From assembly GCA_023417475.1 (NCBI GenBank), contig JAEZFP010000028.1, positions 48,957 to 112,956 on the forward strand: DNA of 64,000 bases. The letters are read 5' to 3'. This document shows, piece by piece, positions 26,589 through 34,608 of this stretch (its first letter is position 1; every line of letters begins with the position of its first letter). The position numbers and the translations under genes are program-made. The notes beneath the pieces are model-generated. The model was given only the letters and a program-made list of their open reading frames with translations. It did no database searches and was not told the DNA's origin. This DNA is from Bacillota bacterium (GTDB taxonomy: Bacteria; Bacillota; UBA4882; UBA8346).

Positions 26589-26963
26589 GACAGCACCTCC
26601 TGATCCATAATATGAACAAGCACCCAGTGGCGAATTGGGCTTTGGTGTATAATTCGGCGGACTTCTGGAATTTCCTGGCATTCCTGCGCGGATTGCCGAA
26701 TTTTTTACCGCGTCGCGCTCCGCCGAGATGATTATAGTCATTTTTTCCCTTGCCAGGAGACCGGACAGCGGCGATAATAGACTTAGTCGTATACGATGAA
26801 TTACTCCGCGAAAGGGGATGGTCAGTGTGAAAATCGCTTATAGGTGGTGCAACGTCTAAATTTTAGACGTTCATCCGACAGGGATGGGTTTATCCTATCC
26901 CTGCTTCGATATGTTCGGGATCGCTACCCCGGTCAATCAAAAACTTTTCGAGGAGGTGGGCCA
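26589..26963. other. Gene-free stretch with two hairpins
   Basis: A near-perfect palindrome AACGTCTAAA-T-TTTAGACGTT (26851-26871) and a 10-bp stem with 5-nt loop (26879-26888/26894-26903) lie upstream of the 30-codon frame at 26964. They may be an operator and a leader structure. Nothing else recognised. Confidence 0.4.
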
Positions 26964-27056
26964 ATGAAAGCACATTGTAACGCGGTGTTCCATTTCAAAC
27001 CAGAGGGGGCTTTCATGGTTGATTTACAAAAACGGCAAGGATCTCCTTCCGGCTGA
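26964..27056 (+). CDS. Possible 30-residue upstream peptide
   Basis: ATG with an excellent AGGAGGTG 6 bases upstream opens a 30-codon frame that runs 38 bp into the next gene in another frame. The ribosome site is better than that of the downstream TTG. It may be a leader peptide that couples or tunes translation of the CD3324 protein. The peptide has no recognisable domain. Confidence 0.4.
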   Translation: MKAHCNAVFHFKPEGAFMVDLQKRQGSPSG

Positions 27057-27300
27057 GCTTTTGCAGGAGATTCAACAATATATTCAAGGGGAATTGATCT
27101 ATATTCCCAAACCGGAAACTACCCGCGCCGGCTGGGGCGAGCGCAACGGCGCCCGGGCGACGCTCCACCGCCGCAACGAAGAGATCTGGCTGCGGCACCG
27201 CAACGGTTACACCGTCGCGGAACTAACCCTCGAGTACCATCTCTCCGCCGACAGCATCAAAAAAATCCTCACCCGCTACCAACGCGAATGGGCGGGATAA
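27019..27300 (+). CDS. CD3324-family protein
   Basis: 93 residues from TTG 27019, with AGAGGGGG 9 bases upstream. The pattern DLLPAELLQEIQQYIQGELIYIPKPE, GWGERNGAR and a C-terminal helix-turn-helix-like segment (YTVAELTLEYHLSADSIKKIL) matches the small CD3324 family of clostridia. The C-terminal part suggests DNA binding; no function is established. A GC-rich hairpin follows near 27305-27345. Confidence 0.72.
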   Translation: MIYKNGKDLLPAELLQEIQQYIQGELIYIPKPETTRAGWGERNGARATLHRRNEEIWLRHRNGYTVAELTLEYHLSADSIKKILTRYQREWAG

Positions 27301-27421
27301 ACAAGACCCTCGTCCCCGGTCGTCGACCGGAGGCGGGGGTTACTTTTATTTACAAAGAAACTCTCATTTTTAGCATAATAAATTTCGCCCGGCGCCCCAC
27401 CCCAGCGCGCCGGAGGGCACC

Positions 27422-27502
27422 TTGCCGAATTGGCGGAACTTTCATTTACGTCAAAAAGGGTCCAGGACAAGGGCGACCGGCGCAATCTGCCAATTCGGCA
27501 AG
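27422..27502. repeat. TTGCCG palindromic dispersed element, copy D (internally deleted)
   Basis: Arms TTGCCGAATTGGCGGA (27422-27437) and TCTGCCAATTCGGCAA (27486-27501) bracket only ~48 bp. A remnant of the TTTCATTTACGTCAAAAAGG segment present in copy B remains, but the GCGTAC hairpin core is lost. Confidence 0.65.
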
Positions 27503-27561
27503 TCTTCCAGTCCAACCCCAATGCCTTTTAACCAACCCCACTCCCCACCCCGTTCCAGCCC

Positions 27562-28473
27562 TTACCCCAGCGCGGCCACAAGCAACAGCTCTTCACAATC
27601 GCGATAGATCTTCGCAAACTGCTTCACCGGCAACGGATTCTCCCCCCAGCCCACCTCCACCGTAAACCCGGGCCGGCCAAACCGTTCGATAAACCAGTCC
27701 TTATAGCCGCCGCCCACCGCGTCGCCGGGATTGCCCTCCAACGCGTAGCCGCTGACCCGGGCCATCTGCGCGGCGATCGATCGCGCGTCGGCCGGCGTCC
27801 GGTCCCCGTATTGCCAGTAAATCACCTCGCCCTGGGAATGAAAGGCCAAAACCAATTGGAAGTCATGCGCTTCCGTAAACCGCGCCACCGCCCCGCTCTC
27901 CGGTTCCGAGAGCGGAGCCGGGCCGGCGTAATCGGAAGGGGCGGGCCCGCTTATCCGTTGTTCGGCCATGAACCGGACCGTCCATTCCCAACCCGCCGGA
28001 TAGTTTAGATTTAGATCCACACCGCGGCCATTGGCTTTCCAGACGTTTTCCAACGGTTTGGCGCCGCGTGGCAACGCCTGGGCCGCCCGATAACGCGGAT
28101 CGTCCCGACCGAACTGGCCCAACACCAGATCCACCCCGTCCGGATTGACCATCGGCAACAAGTAAATACTGCTCCGCCGCCAGACTTCCTTCGCCGGATA
28201 CCCGTGCAGCGACCCGGACCCGGCGAACGCCGCCAGATAATTCTCGGCAAACTTCAGCAACAGCGGACTGGTGATCCACTCGATCGCGTGATGGGCCCCG
28301 TGATAGAAGACCTGACGCGGCCCGTCGCCCAACCGCAAATAATAAAGCTCCCGCCCGAACAGGCTCCGCCCCGCCGTCCCGGTCTCCAGCCAAGGATAAC
28401 AACCGCGCAAGGCTTCCAGATCCTCCCGGAGCCGGCCATAGGAATACGCCCTACCGGTCTGGACAATCGCCAC
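27562..28473 (-). CDS. M14-family zinc carboxypeptidase (gamma-D-glutamyl-DAP endopeptidase-like)
   Basis: 303 residues from GTG 28473, preceded by AAAGGAG; an upstream GTG lacks one. Zinc ligands: HGAHHAIEW (His and Glu) and LAFHSQGE (His). DLNLNYPAGW provides the substrate Arg/Asn region, and the catalytic Glu lies in FTVEVGWGENP near the end. No signal peptide is visible. Short M14 enzymes of spore-formers cut gamma-D-Glu-meso-DAP bonds in muropeptides; this is the likely substrate class. Next to a DtxR regulator but not coupled to it. Confidence 0.82.
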   Translation of the reverse strand: MAIVQTGRAYSYGRLREDLEALRGCYPWLETGTAGRSLFGRELYYLRLGDGPRQVFYHGAHHAIEWITSPLLLKFAENYLAAFAGSGSLHGYPAKEVWRRSSIYLLPMVNPDGVDLVLGQFGRDDPRYRAAQALPRGAKPLENVWKANGRGVDLNLNYPAGWEWTVRFMAEQRISGPAPSDYAGPAPLSEPESGAVARFTEAHDFQLVLAFHSQGEVIYWQYGDRTPADARSIAAQMARVSGYALEGNPGDAVGGGYKDWFIERFGRPGFTVEVGWGENPLPVKQFAKIYRDCEELLLVAALG

Positions 28474-28646
28474 CTCAATAACTCCTTTCACCGCCTGCCG
28501 TCGCACATATCGCTCCCGGGCGCAACGCCCGGTATTGATCCAAGGGTCGCCCGCCGCCCTACTGCAATCATCCTAGCAAAAAACGGCGGCCGCGCCGCCG
28601 GACCCCCGTTTTGCCAAAAACCGCAACCGAACTCGTTCCAACAGCG

Positions 28647-29147
28647 CTAATCGGCCGTTTCCTCGGTATTATGCTGAAAAAGCCAGGCCCGAAGCAGTTG
28701 CAGCTCCTCGCCGTCGGGATAATCCGATTGGCTGCCCAATCCTTCAAGCTCCGCCAACCGGGCCGGTTCCGCCGAGAAATAAAGAATCAGGTTCCGGAAC
28801 ACCCGCATCGTCGTTGGCGTAATATAATGCTCAATCCCTTCCACCTGTTCGTTCAGGCGTTGATCGACCTTGAACAAGTTTAAAAAATCCTTGAGCAGCT
28901 GGTCGCGCCAGACCAAAAACCGGCCATAGGCCATCCCTTTATCGGTTAAAGCGATATTGCGGTACTTCGCATAGGTGATAAAACCGGCTTCGTCGAGTTT
29001 CTGGATCATACGCGTCACCGACGACGGTTTCACATTGATCGCGTTCGACAGGTCAACCGGCCGCACATAACCCTGTTTGATCCCAATCCGGTAAAACATC
29101 TCCAGATAATCTTCCATGCTTTCCGTTAGGACAATCTCCTTGGACAC
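28647..29147 (-). CDS. DtxR/MntR-type metal-dependent regulator
   Basis: 166 residues from GTG, with GAGGTGA upstream. A winged helix (TESMEDYLEMFYRIGIKQGYVRPVDLSNAINVKPSSVTRMIQKL) is followed by the dimerisation domain with EGIEHYITPTTM, corresponding to the metal-ligand helix of MntR. Represses metal-uptake genes when Mn or Fe is bound. It lacks the SH3-like third domain of DtxR, so it is MntR-sized, and its last ~40 residues are less conserved. Target genes are not in view. Confidence 0.82.
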   Translation of the reverse strand: MSKEIVLTESMEDYLEMFYRIGIKQGYVRPVDLSNAINVKPSSVTRMIQKLDEAGFITYAKYRNIALTDKGMAYGRFLVWRDQLLKDFLNLFKVDQRLNEQVEGIEHYITPTTMRVFRNLILYFSAEPARLAELEGLGSQSDYPDGEELQLLRAWLFQHNTEETAD

Positions 29148-29265
29148 CCAACGTCACCTCGATTTCCACCGGTAAATAATCAGCGGCGCTCCGGTTTGCC
29201 ATCGACATATCTGTTTAGCCTATGCTAAAATCTTTTCAAACAGAACCGGACGAAAATCCGGGCAT

Positions 29266-29293
29266 AAAAAAACAGGGGCCAAATCGCCCCTGT
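29266..29293 (-). terminator. Terminator of the small membrane protein gene
   Basis: An 8-bp GC-rich stem (29272-29279/29286-29293) with the A-run 29266-29272 read as U on the minus strand. Confidence 0.85.
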
Positions 29294-29311
29294 CGTCCGC
29301 TGGCAACACGC

Positions 29312-29566
29312 TTATTTCGGTTCCGGCCCGTCCGCGGCTTCCGGCTTCGCTGACGGCGCCGCAACCGCCGGCTCCTCCGGTTGCGGCGCCGGTTTGTCTT
29401 TCATAAACAACAACGCCACCGCCAGGAGCATCAACCAAAAGCTGACCCGGTCCGCCACCGCCCGGTCCACCGGAAACTTAAAATACGCCTCCGCAATCCC
29501 AAACCCGATCAACCCGACCCCAATCCCCAACACAATCCGCTGCCGCAGCCGCTTCGTAAATTTCAT
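29312..29566 (-). CDS. Small two-helix membrane protein
   Basis: 84 residues with GAGAGGGA before ATG. Two hydrophobic segments (about 11-27 and 41-56) precede a Pro/Ala/Glu-rich cytoplasmic tail. No family recognised. Monocistronic with a good terminator, so probably expressed. Confidence 0.6.
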   Translation of the reverse strand: MKFTKRLRQRIVLGIGVGLIGFGIAEAYFKFPVDRAVADRVSFWLMLLAVALLFMKDKPAPQPEEPAVAAPSAKPEAADGPEPK

Positions 29567-29690
29567 GCCATCCCTCTCCCAAACACCCTTTATTGTGATA
29601 ATCTTACCCGATATTCAGGGGCATGTCCAGGATTTTTAGAATTTCAAAAAATAGGCAGCCACCGCTGTCACGTGGGGTAATGAACTACTT

Positions 29691-29809
29691 GGTTGTCAAA
29701 AGCAAGAAGTACAAGGAAGGACCGAGCGAGAAGCGGAGGCGTACTGATGTTGTACGCTGAGCATCGGAGCGACCGACTGACGCAGTAATTCGCCGCTTTT
29801 CACAACGCC
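29691..29809. repeat. TTGCCG-family repeat core, copy C (arms lost)
   Basis: Shares the core with copies A and B: GTCAAAAGC...GTACAAGG, GGCGTACTGATGTTGTACGC hairpin, GACGCAGTAATTCGCCGCTTTTCAC. The outer TTGCCG arms are absent. It directly abuts the 405-bp element at 29812. Confidence 0.65.
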
Positions 29810-29811
29810 AA

Positions 29812-30216
29812 AATAAGAAGGACTTGTAATAACCTTATCTCCGGCCACTACACCACGCCTGTCCGGATACCTGCAACCTTTCGGCTACAAACACCCGAAT
29901 TACGTACTGCAATGACCTTTGATCGACTGCCCGGGAAACTTAAGAATCTACCTGCAATCTCACGACTGCAAGCACACCCGTTCGCTCCACGAACAATCTT
30001 CGGCTCGACTGCTACGCATCAGTTTCCCTACCACGACGATCTCAGCAACCGCCGTAATAAGTTGGCCAACCCGCAACAATCTTTGCTCAGACTGTTATGA
30101 ATCCCAAGCGCCGGAACCCATAACAATCAGTTGCTCGACTGATAATGACCCTTTGGTCCGTAGGACGGAGCCATTATCAATCTGCGCCTCGGCTACTACA
30201 AATCCTTGATGATAGC
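29812..30216. repeat. ~405-bp modular structured element, copy 1
   Basis: Near-identical partner at 30771-31177, starting AATAAGAA and ending TTGATGATAGC. Inside are about eight degenerate modules with consensus AACAATCTnnGCTCGACTG, spaced 36-54 bp. Short hairpins join neighbouring modules (GTTATG/CATAAC; GATAATG/CATTATC; GGTCC-GTAG-GGAC type). There is no reading frame conserved between copies. It is a candidate structured RNA or non-autonomous mobile element; strand of transcription is unknown. Confidence 0.7.
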
Positions 30217-30329
30217 TTGCGCAGTTTCCCGCGATCTATACACCAAAATTTTACCAGCCAAAAGCAGGAAGGTGGCTGGCCAACGTTGAAATTAAAGGGT
30301 TGTAAAATTTTTCGCTACGGGGTTACACT

Positions 30330-30758
30330 ATGTTTATGTATGTATTTTCAATCGTGTTAATTGTCGCTTCCAACGTAATGTACAACATCTGCCAAAAGTC
30401 GACGCCGACCAAGGTCAACCCCTTCGCTTCGCTGTTGGTGACCTATCTGACCGCGGCCCTGTTGACCGTGATCGCCTTGTATTGCTCCAAAGCCGGCGAC
30501 GGCTTTTTCGCCACCTTTAAAAAGGTCAACTGGACCAGCTTTGCCTTGGGTTTATCCATTTTGGGCCTGGAGTTCGGGTACCTCATGGCCTACCGGGCCG
30601 GTTGGAATATCAGTCTGGGATCGCTGGTCGCCAATATCTTTCTGGCCTTAATGCTGATTCCGATCGGGATTTTCTTTTATAAAGAGGGGTTTGCGTTGGT
30701 GAAAGTGTTGGGGGTGGCGCTTTGTATCGCGGGTTTGGTTTTGATCAATAAGAAGTAG
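30330..30758 (+). CDS. EamA-like small membrane transporter
   Basis: 142 residues with about five hydrophobic helices, a single EamA/SMR-type half-transporter. GLEFGYLMAYRAGWNISLGSLVANI and FYKEGFALVKVLGVALCIAGLVLI match the conserved ends of DMT-superfamily domains. Half-size members act as dimers in export of small metabolites or drugs. The ATG has only a weak GGGG site. The gene sits exactly between two direct copies of the 405-bp element, which could excise or duplicate it by recombination. Confidence 0.72.
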   Translation: MFMYVFSIVLIVASNVMYNICQKSTPTKVNPFASLLVTYLTAALLTVIALYCSKAGDGFFATFKKVNWTSFALGLSILGLEFGYLMAYRAGWNISLGSLVANIFLALMLIPIGIFFYKEGFALVKVLGVALCIAGLVLINKK

Positions 30759-30770
30759 CTCACGCAAATA

Positions 30771-31177
30771 AATAAGAACTTGTAGTAACCTTATCGCCGG
30801 CCACTGCACCACGTTCCGTGGATACCTGCAACCTTTCGGCTGCAAACACCCATTACACGTACTACAATGACCTTTGACCGACTGCCCGCGAAACTTGGGG
30901 ATCTACCTGCAATCTTACGACTGCAAGCACACCCTTTCGCTCCGCTGACAATCTTGGGCTTGACTGCCATCGCTAAGTTTCCCTACCACGACGATCTCGT
31001 CAACCGCCGTAGCAAGTTGGCCCACCGTTAACAATCTGGCTCAGACCGTTATGAACCCCAAGGAAAAACCACGGAACCCATAACGATCAGTTGCTCGACT
31101 GATAATGACCCTTTGGGTCCGTAGGACGGAGCCATTATCAATCTGCGCCTCGGCTACTACAAATCCTTGATGATAGC
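30771..31177. repeat. ~405-bp modular structured element, copy 2
   Basis: Direct copy of 29812-30216, differing by scattered substitutions and small indels. The best-kept part is the 3' third (GTTGCTCGACTGATAATGAC, GTCCGTAGGACGGAGCCATT and the run to GATGATAGC). Several differences fall in loops while the paired arms GTTATG/CATAAC and GATAATG/CATTATC are kept. Confidence 0.7.
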
Positions 31178-31205
31178 ATAACCCGGCCCGGGCCTTTTAT
31201 GCATG

Positions 31206-31598
31206 CTATTTAAAAATGACCGAAATCTCTTTGGGTCTAGGCAAATCAAGCACCAATGTGTCACATTCGAAAGAACGACGCGTCGTCCGGTACAATTTGC
31301 CGTCCGCGTATACTTCCACTCGCGAATAGACGCCGGGAAGATTTTTGGTTATATCCGGTTTTGTCCCGTCTTGGGGGGATTCCGGTTCGACTGGTGGCGG
31401 AATTGCTTCGGCGTTCAGCGCGTCGTTTTGTTGCGCCTGTCTTGCTTCATCGGAAAGGTCGAGCAGATCAAATTGGATGCTTTGAATCGAAGTCCGCATG
31501 ATCGGGGAACCTTGGGCGATTGCGTTCATGGCGCTGGATTCATTCGATTTTAACAGGCGCCATGTCTGCAGGGTTACGTTCAGACTGAGGCTATTCAT
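31206..31598 (-). CDS. Hypothetical protein
   Basis: 130 residues, no signal peptide or membrane helix. The C-terminal part (GVYSRVEVYADGKLYRTTRRSFECDTLVLDLPRP) looks like an all-beta domain. No family recognised. The ATG is preceded by AAGGAGGG at ~12 bases. A 24-bp perfect hairpin ends exactly at this ribosome site. Confidence 0.55.
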   Translation of the reverse strand: MNSLSLNVTLQTWRLLKSNESSAMNAIAQGSPIMRTSIQSIQFDLLDLSDEARQAQQNDALNAEAIPPPVEPESPQDGTKPDITKNLPGVYSRVEVYADGKLYRTTRRSFECDTLVLDLPRPKEISVIFK

Positions 31599-31614
31599 TG
31601 GTTACATTCCCTCC

Positions 31615-31678
31615 TTAGAATTGATTCAACGGACTAACATTCCTTGTTAGTCCGTTGAATCAATTCTAAATGTTTTTT
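31615..31678. promoter_or_regulatory. 24-bp perfect hairpin next to a ribosome site
   Basis: Exact inverted repeat 31615-31638/31646-31669 with 7-nt loop. In the plus direction it is followed by seven T (a terminator for read-through from 30330 onward). In the minus direction its 3' edge meets the GGAGGG of the gene at 31598. No terminator hairpin elsewhere in this window has so long a perfect stem. Confidence 0.65.
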
Positions 31679-31896
31679 TCCCAAATTTCAAGCAAATTAT
31701 GGTAAAAAATTGGGTTAACTTCCAAGTAAACAAGTGGCGTTCTTTTTATCAATTTCTTTGGCCATTGCCGGCGGCGGTTTGCCGGCTCCCTGGGATAAAA
31801 TGTTAATCTTCGAGGTTTTTCGATAGAGGATTCCCGCCCCAGTCTCCCGAATTCTTCCCTGAAAGCACCGGACGGTATTGGAAGGAGCAGAGACCC

Positions 31897-32556
31897 ATGC
31901 CCTATATCGCAATTGAGCACGACCTTGATGCCGTTCCCGAACCGCTTGACTTACCATCCCATCAAGTCAAGCAATTGTTTGATATCGCCCAAGCCGGCGC
32001 CGTCGGTTCGGTCGGATCCCTCCGCGACTTTTTAGGCGCCGCAGCTGACATTCACTTGAATTATCTGGCGTTTATCCCGGTCTCGGTATTATTGGAACGA
32101 ATCCGGCAGCAGCACCGAAATTCCTTGGGTTTTCAGATGCGCTTCAGCGGCGATATCTCCGGTGAAATCTTCACCTTCTTTAATGAGCAGGAGGCGTTTA
32201 GCCTGGTCGAAAAGATGCTTGGCGCCAAACGCCGCTCCCATCAGCCGCTGAATCCGTTGGAACTTTCGGTCCTCGCCGAATTGGTCAACATCATCTCCAA
32301 CTCGTTTTGGCGGGTGATGGCCGATCAAGCCGATTTGAACTGGTGGTTCAGTCCGCCCACCCGGTTGCGCGATCCGAACCGCACGCTGACCTACTCCGCC
32401 AAAGTGCGCAATTACGATCATCTGATCATTCATTTTGAATTTTTAATTCCCAGTTTCAATCTGCGTTTTCAATACATCATCTTGCCGACCCACAACTCCA
32501 TCCGGAAATTGCTTCACAGTCTGGGCCGGTCGGTCATTACGGAAACAAATGTATAA
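31897..32556 (+). CDS. CheC/CheX-family chemotaxis protein
   Basis: 219 residues with GGAAGGAG before ATG. Helical repeat segments match the CheC fold. The first catalytic helix (LFDIAQAGAVGSVGSLRDFLG) has lost the E..N pair. The second keeps Glu and Asn in LAELVNIISNSF, the phosphatase signature. CheC/CheX proteins dephosphorylate CheY-P. The N-terminal 25 residues are an extra extension. CheA and three receptors lie ~27 kb away. Phosphatase activity with one site is plausible but not certain. Confidence 0.68.
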   Translation: MPYIAIEHDLDAVPEPLDLPSHQVKQLFDIAQAGAVGSVGSLRDFLGAAADIHLNYLAFIPVSVLLERIRQQHRNSLGFQMRFSGDISGEIFTFFNEQEAFSLVEKMLGAKRRSHQPLNPLELSVLAELVNIISNSFWRVMADQADLNWWFSPPTRLRDPNRTLTYSAKVRNYDHLIIHFEFLIPSFNLRFQYIILPTHNSIRKLLHSLGRSVITETNV

Positions 32557-32623
32557 CTGACCTGTATCCGGAGAAGAAATATATTCAGAAATGAAGCGAT
32601 ATTCTTCAAAGGAGCGTTTAGGA

Positions 32624-33076
32624 ATGAAAAGCAAGCAGCAGAGGGTTCTCGGTCTGATTTTATTATTGGGCTGCGGATTGGCGTTTGTAATTATCCAGGC
32701 GCAAGCCCAACCGAACCGGCAATCGGGCGACCTTGAGCTTTTGGCGCGGGTGATTCGGGCGGAAGCCGAGGCCGAACCATACACCGGACAGGTTGCCGTG
32801 GGGGCGGTGATCTTAAACCGCATTCAAAGTTCCGAATTTCCCAACACCATGGCCGGTGTGGTCTATCAACCCCATGCGTTTGAATCGATTTCCAACGGGA
32901 GCGCCAACCAAGCGCCCACCGAATCGACACGCAAAGCGGCCCAAGCCGCCCTCAGCGGTTGGGATCCGTCGGGCGGAGCGATCTTCTTCTTTAACCCCGC
33001 CAAAGTCGGAGCGCATTCCTATGTTTGGACCCGGAAGATCATTAACCGCATCGGCGCTCATGTCTTTGCCCTGTAG
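32624..33076 (+). CDS. SleB/CwlJ-like cell-wall hydrolase
   Basis: 150 residues. ATG 32624 has AAAGGAG 9 bases upstream; the ATG at 32591 has none close. An N-terminal membrane/signal segment (LILLLGCGLAFVIIQAQA) is followed by a Hydrolase_2 domain: LLARVIRAEAEAEPYTGQ with catalytic Glu, VAVGAVILNRI, and GAIFFFNP. Family members cleave spore-cortex or vegetative peptidoglycan (lytic transglycosylase). No peptidoglycan-binding domain, as in CwlJ. Supports a spore-forming host. Confidence 0.84.
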   Translation: MKSKQQRVLGLILLLGCGLAFVIIQAQAQPNRQSGDLELLARVIRAEAEAEPYTGQVAVGAVILNRIQSSEFPNTMAGVVYQPHAFESISNGSANQAPTESTRKAAQAALSGWDPSGGAIFFFNPAKVGAHSYVWTRKIINRIGAHVFAL

Positions 33077-33133
33077 TGTGGCGGCGGCGTTATTCGCAAT
33101 GCGGCTCCGAATGACGGGTCTGCACCCGTCACG

Positions 33134-33163
33134 GGCGGATATGCCAGGATCCGCCTTTTTTTT
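33134..33163 (+). terminator. Terminator of the hydrolase gene
   Basis: Stem GGCGGAT/ATCCGCC (33134-33140/33149-33155) followed by eight T. Confidence 0.85.
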
Positions 33164-33318
33164 ATATTCGTTGATCCCCCGAGCACCAAAACGCTCCGTC
33201 AAGAATATTCCATAACACGGCAGGAATTGTCTGGCAAATCGCGAAAGACCATTTATTAAAGGAACGGCCGTAACGGCCAACCACGCCGTTGCGGGAGATT
33301 GATTCGAGGGGATGAACC

Positions 33319-33762
33319 ATGAATTTACGCGAGCAATTACAGGAAGATTTGAAGACCGCGATGAAGGCCAAGGACGCGGTCCGCTTGTCGGTGGTGCGGA
33401 TGGCCAAAGCGGCGGTAATGAACGCCAAGATCGCCCGGGGCCATGAACTTTCCGACGATGAAGTGATCGAAGTTTTGGCCAAAGAAGCCAAGCAACGCAA
33501 TGACGCCATTCCGGAGTATGAGAAAGCCGGGCGCGCCGATATCGTCGACGGCCTCAAAGCCGAGCTCCAAGTGCTCCATGAATATTTGCCCGCCCAATTA
33601 TCCGAGGCCGAAGTCCGGCAGATCGTGGAAGAAACCGTCACTGCGGTTGGCGCCACCTCCAAAAAGGAAATGGGCAAAGTGATGGCCGCCTTGATGCCCA
33701 AGCTGAAAGGCCGGGCCGACGGCCGGCTGATCAACCAGATCGTCGGGTCGATTTTGCAATAA
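33319..33762 (+). CDS. yqeY: GatB/YqeY domain protein
   Basis: 147 residues, the usual YqeY length, with GAGGGGATGAACC before ATG. The N-terminal helical part (REQLQEDLKTAMKAKDAVRLSVVRMAKAAVMNAKI) and C-terminal part (GATSKKEMGKVMAALMPKLKGRADGRLINQIV) match the family, which shares the tRNA-binding tail of GatB amidotransferase. Cytoplasmic; exact role unknown. Confidence 0.92.
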   Translation: MNLREQLQEDLKTAMKAKDAVRLSVVRMAKAAVMNAKIARGHELSDDEVIEVLAKEAKQRNDAIPEYEKAGRADIVDGLKAELQVLHEYLPAQLSEAEVRQIVEETVTAVGATSKKEMGKVMAALMPKLKGRADGRLINQIVGSILQ

Positions 33763-33814
33763 TCCCGCTGCTCCCGAACGGTATAATTTTCTCCGTCCGG
33801 GACATCCTAAATCC

Positions 33815-34006
33815 ATGGAAGAGCAGACACGCAAGAAAGATTTACATATCCGGATCGAGCCGGAGCTATACGAAAAGTTTCGTCATATCACCTTTTATGA
33901 ACGGAACTCCATGACCGCCGTGATGACCCGGCTGATCACCGAATATATCGAGGAAAAGGCGATCAATGAGGCCCTGGATGACCTGGCGGCGCCAATGGTT
34001 TTATAA
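33815..34006 (+). CDS. Ribbon-helix-helix DNA-binding protein
   Basis: 63 residues. DLHIRIEPELYEKFRHITFYERNSMTAVMTRLITEYIEEKA has the beta-strand, helix, turn, helix pattern of CopG/Arc-type proteins, which bind DNA as dimers. No toxin partner is visible beside it. Target unknown. Confidence 0.72.
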   Translation: MEEQTRKKDLHIRIEPELYEKFRHITFYERNSMTAVMTRLITEYIEEKAINEALDDLAAPMVL

Positions 34007-34019
34007 ATCGACCCTGCCC

Positions 34020-34058
34020 AAAAAGAAAAAAAGCCCCCTCGCCATGACGGCAAGGGGG
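34020..34058 (-). terminator. Terminator of the ferredoxin gene
   Basis: A 10-bp stem with one mismatch (34034-34043/34049-34058) and the A-rich run 34020-34032, read as U on the minus strand. Confidence 0.85.
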
Positions 34059-34072
34059 TTCTTCGGTCGTTC

Positions 34073-34240
34073 TTATTCGGGTTTCGGAGCGGATACCGGG
34101 CAAACACCGGCACATGCGCCACAGTCGATACACTTGGCGGCATCAATTGTGTAGATATCGCCTTCGTTGATCGCTTCGACCGGGCATTCCGGTTGGCAAG
34201 CGCCACAGGCGATGCATTCATCACTGATTTTGTAGCTCAT
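34073..34240 (-). CDS. 2[4Fe-4S] ferredoxin
   Basis: 55 residues with AGGAGGTG before ATG. Two CxxCxxCxxxCP clusters (Cys9/12/15/19 and Cys37/40/43/47) in the standard clostridial layout, each completing the other's cubane. A low-potential electron carrier in the cytoplasm of anaerobes. It has its own terminator. Confidence 0.95.
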   Translation of the reverse strand: MSYKISDECIACGACQPECPVEAINEGDIYTIDAAKCIDCGACAGVCPVSAPKPE

Positions 34241-34444
34241 AGGGGGCACCTCCTATTAATTCGATCATATTTTCTTTTGCAAGAAATATGTGATTCCGCA
34301 TAATTAGTTCGACCCGATCCCCGAAAATCCTTTTTTAACCGAGGCATTTTTCAGTCGGCAACAGAAATTTAATCCTGGGATATAAAGAACTTTGACCTGC
34401 CAAAACAGTTCAAAATGCTGACATAACTTTCCTCGGCTTTCCGC

Positions 34445-34473
34445 TTGATTTTTCAATTGGTTTTAGTTATAAT
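34445..34473 (+). promoter_or_regulatory. Promoter of tRNA-Gly
   Basis: TTGATT, 17-bp spacer, TATAAT; the -10 ends 9 bp before the tRNA. Confidence 0.8.
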
Positions 34474-34482
34474 ATATCTACT

Positions 34483-34557
34483 GCGGGTGTGGCTCAGTGG
34501 TAGAGCATCGGCTTCCCAAGCCGAGGACCGCGGGTTCGAATCCCGTCGCCCGCTCCA
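34483..34557 (+). tRNA. tRNA-Gly (anticodon CCC)
   Basis: 75 nt with encoded CCA. Acceptor GCGGGTG pairs with CGCCCGC; D arm GGCTCAGTGGTAGAGC; anticodon loop TTCCCAA on a CGGC/GCCG stem; T arm with GGTTCGAATCCC. Confidence 0.96.
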
Positions 34558-34568
34558 ATAGTCTGTGG

Positions 34569-34594
34569 ACTTCCGGCGCGCCGGAAGTTTTTTT
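34569..34594 (+). terminator. Terminator after tRNA-Gly
   Basis: Palindromic stem ACTTCCGGCG/CGCCGGAAGT followed by seven T. Confidence 0.88.
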
Positions 34595-34608
34595 ATGATA
34601 CTGCCCGG

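Noticed and set aside
29812..31177. The 405-bp elements as HEARO/omega RNAs of IscB or TnpB systems
   Set aside because: No IscB, TnpB or TnpA gene is near and I could not confirm the defining conserved structure by eye; kept as unassigned.
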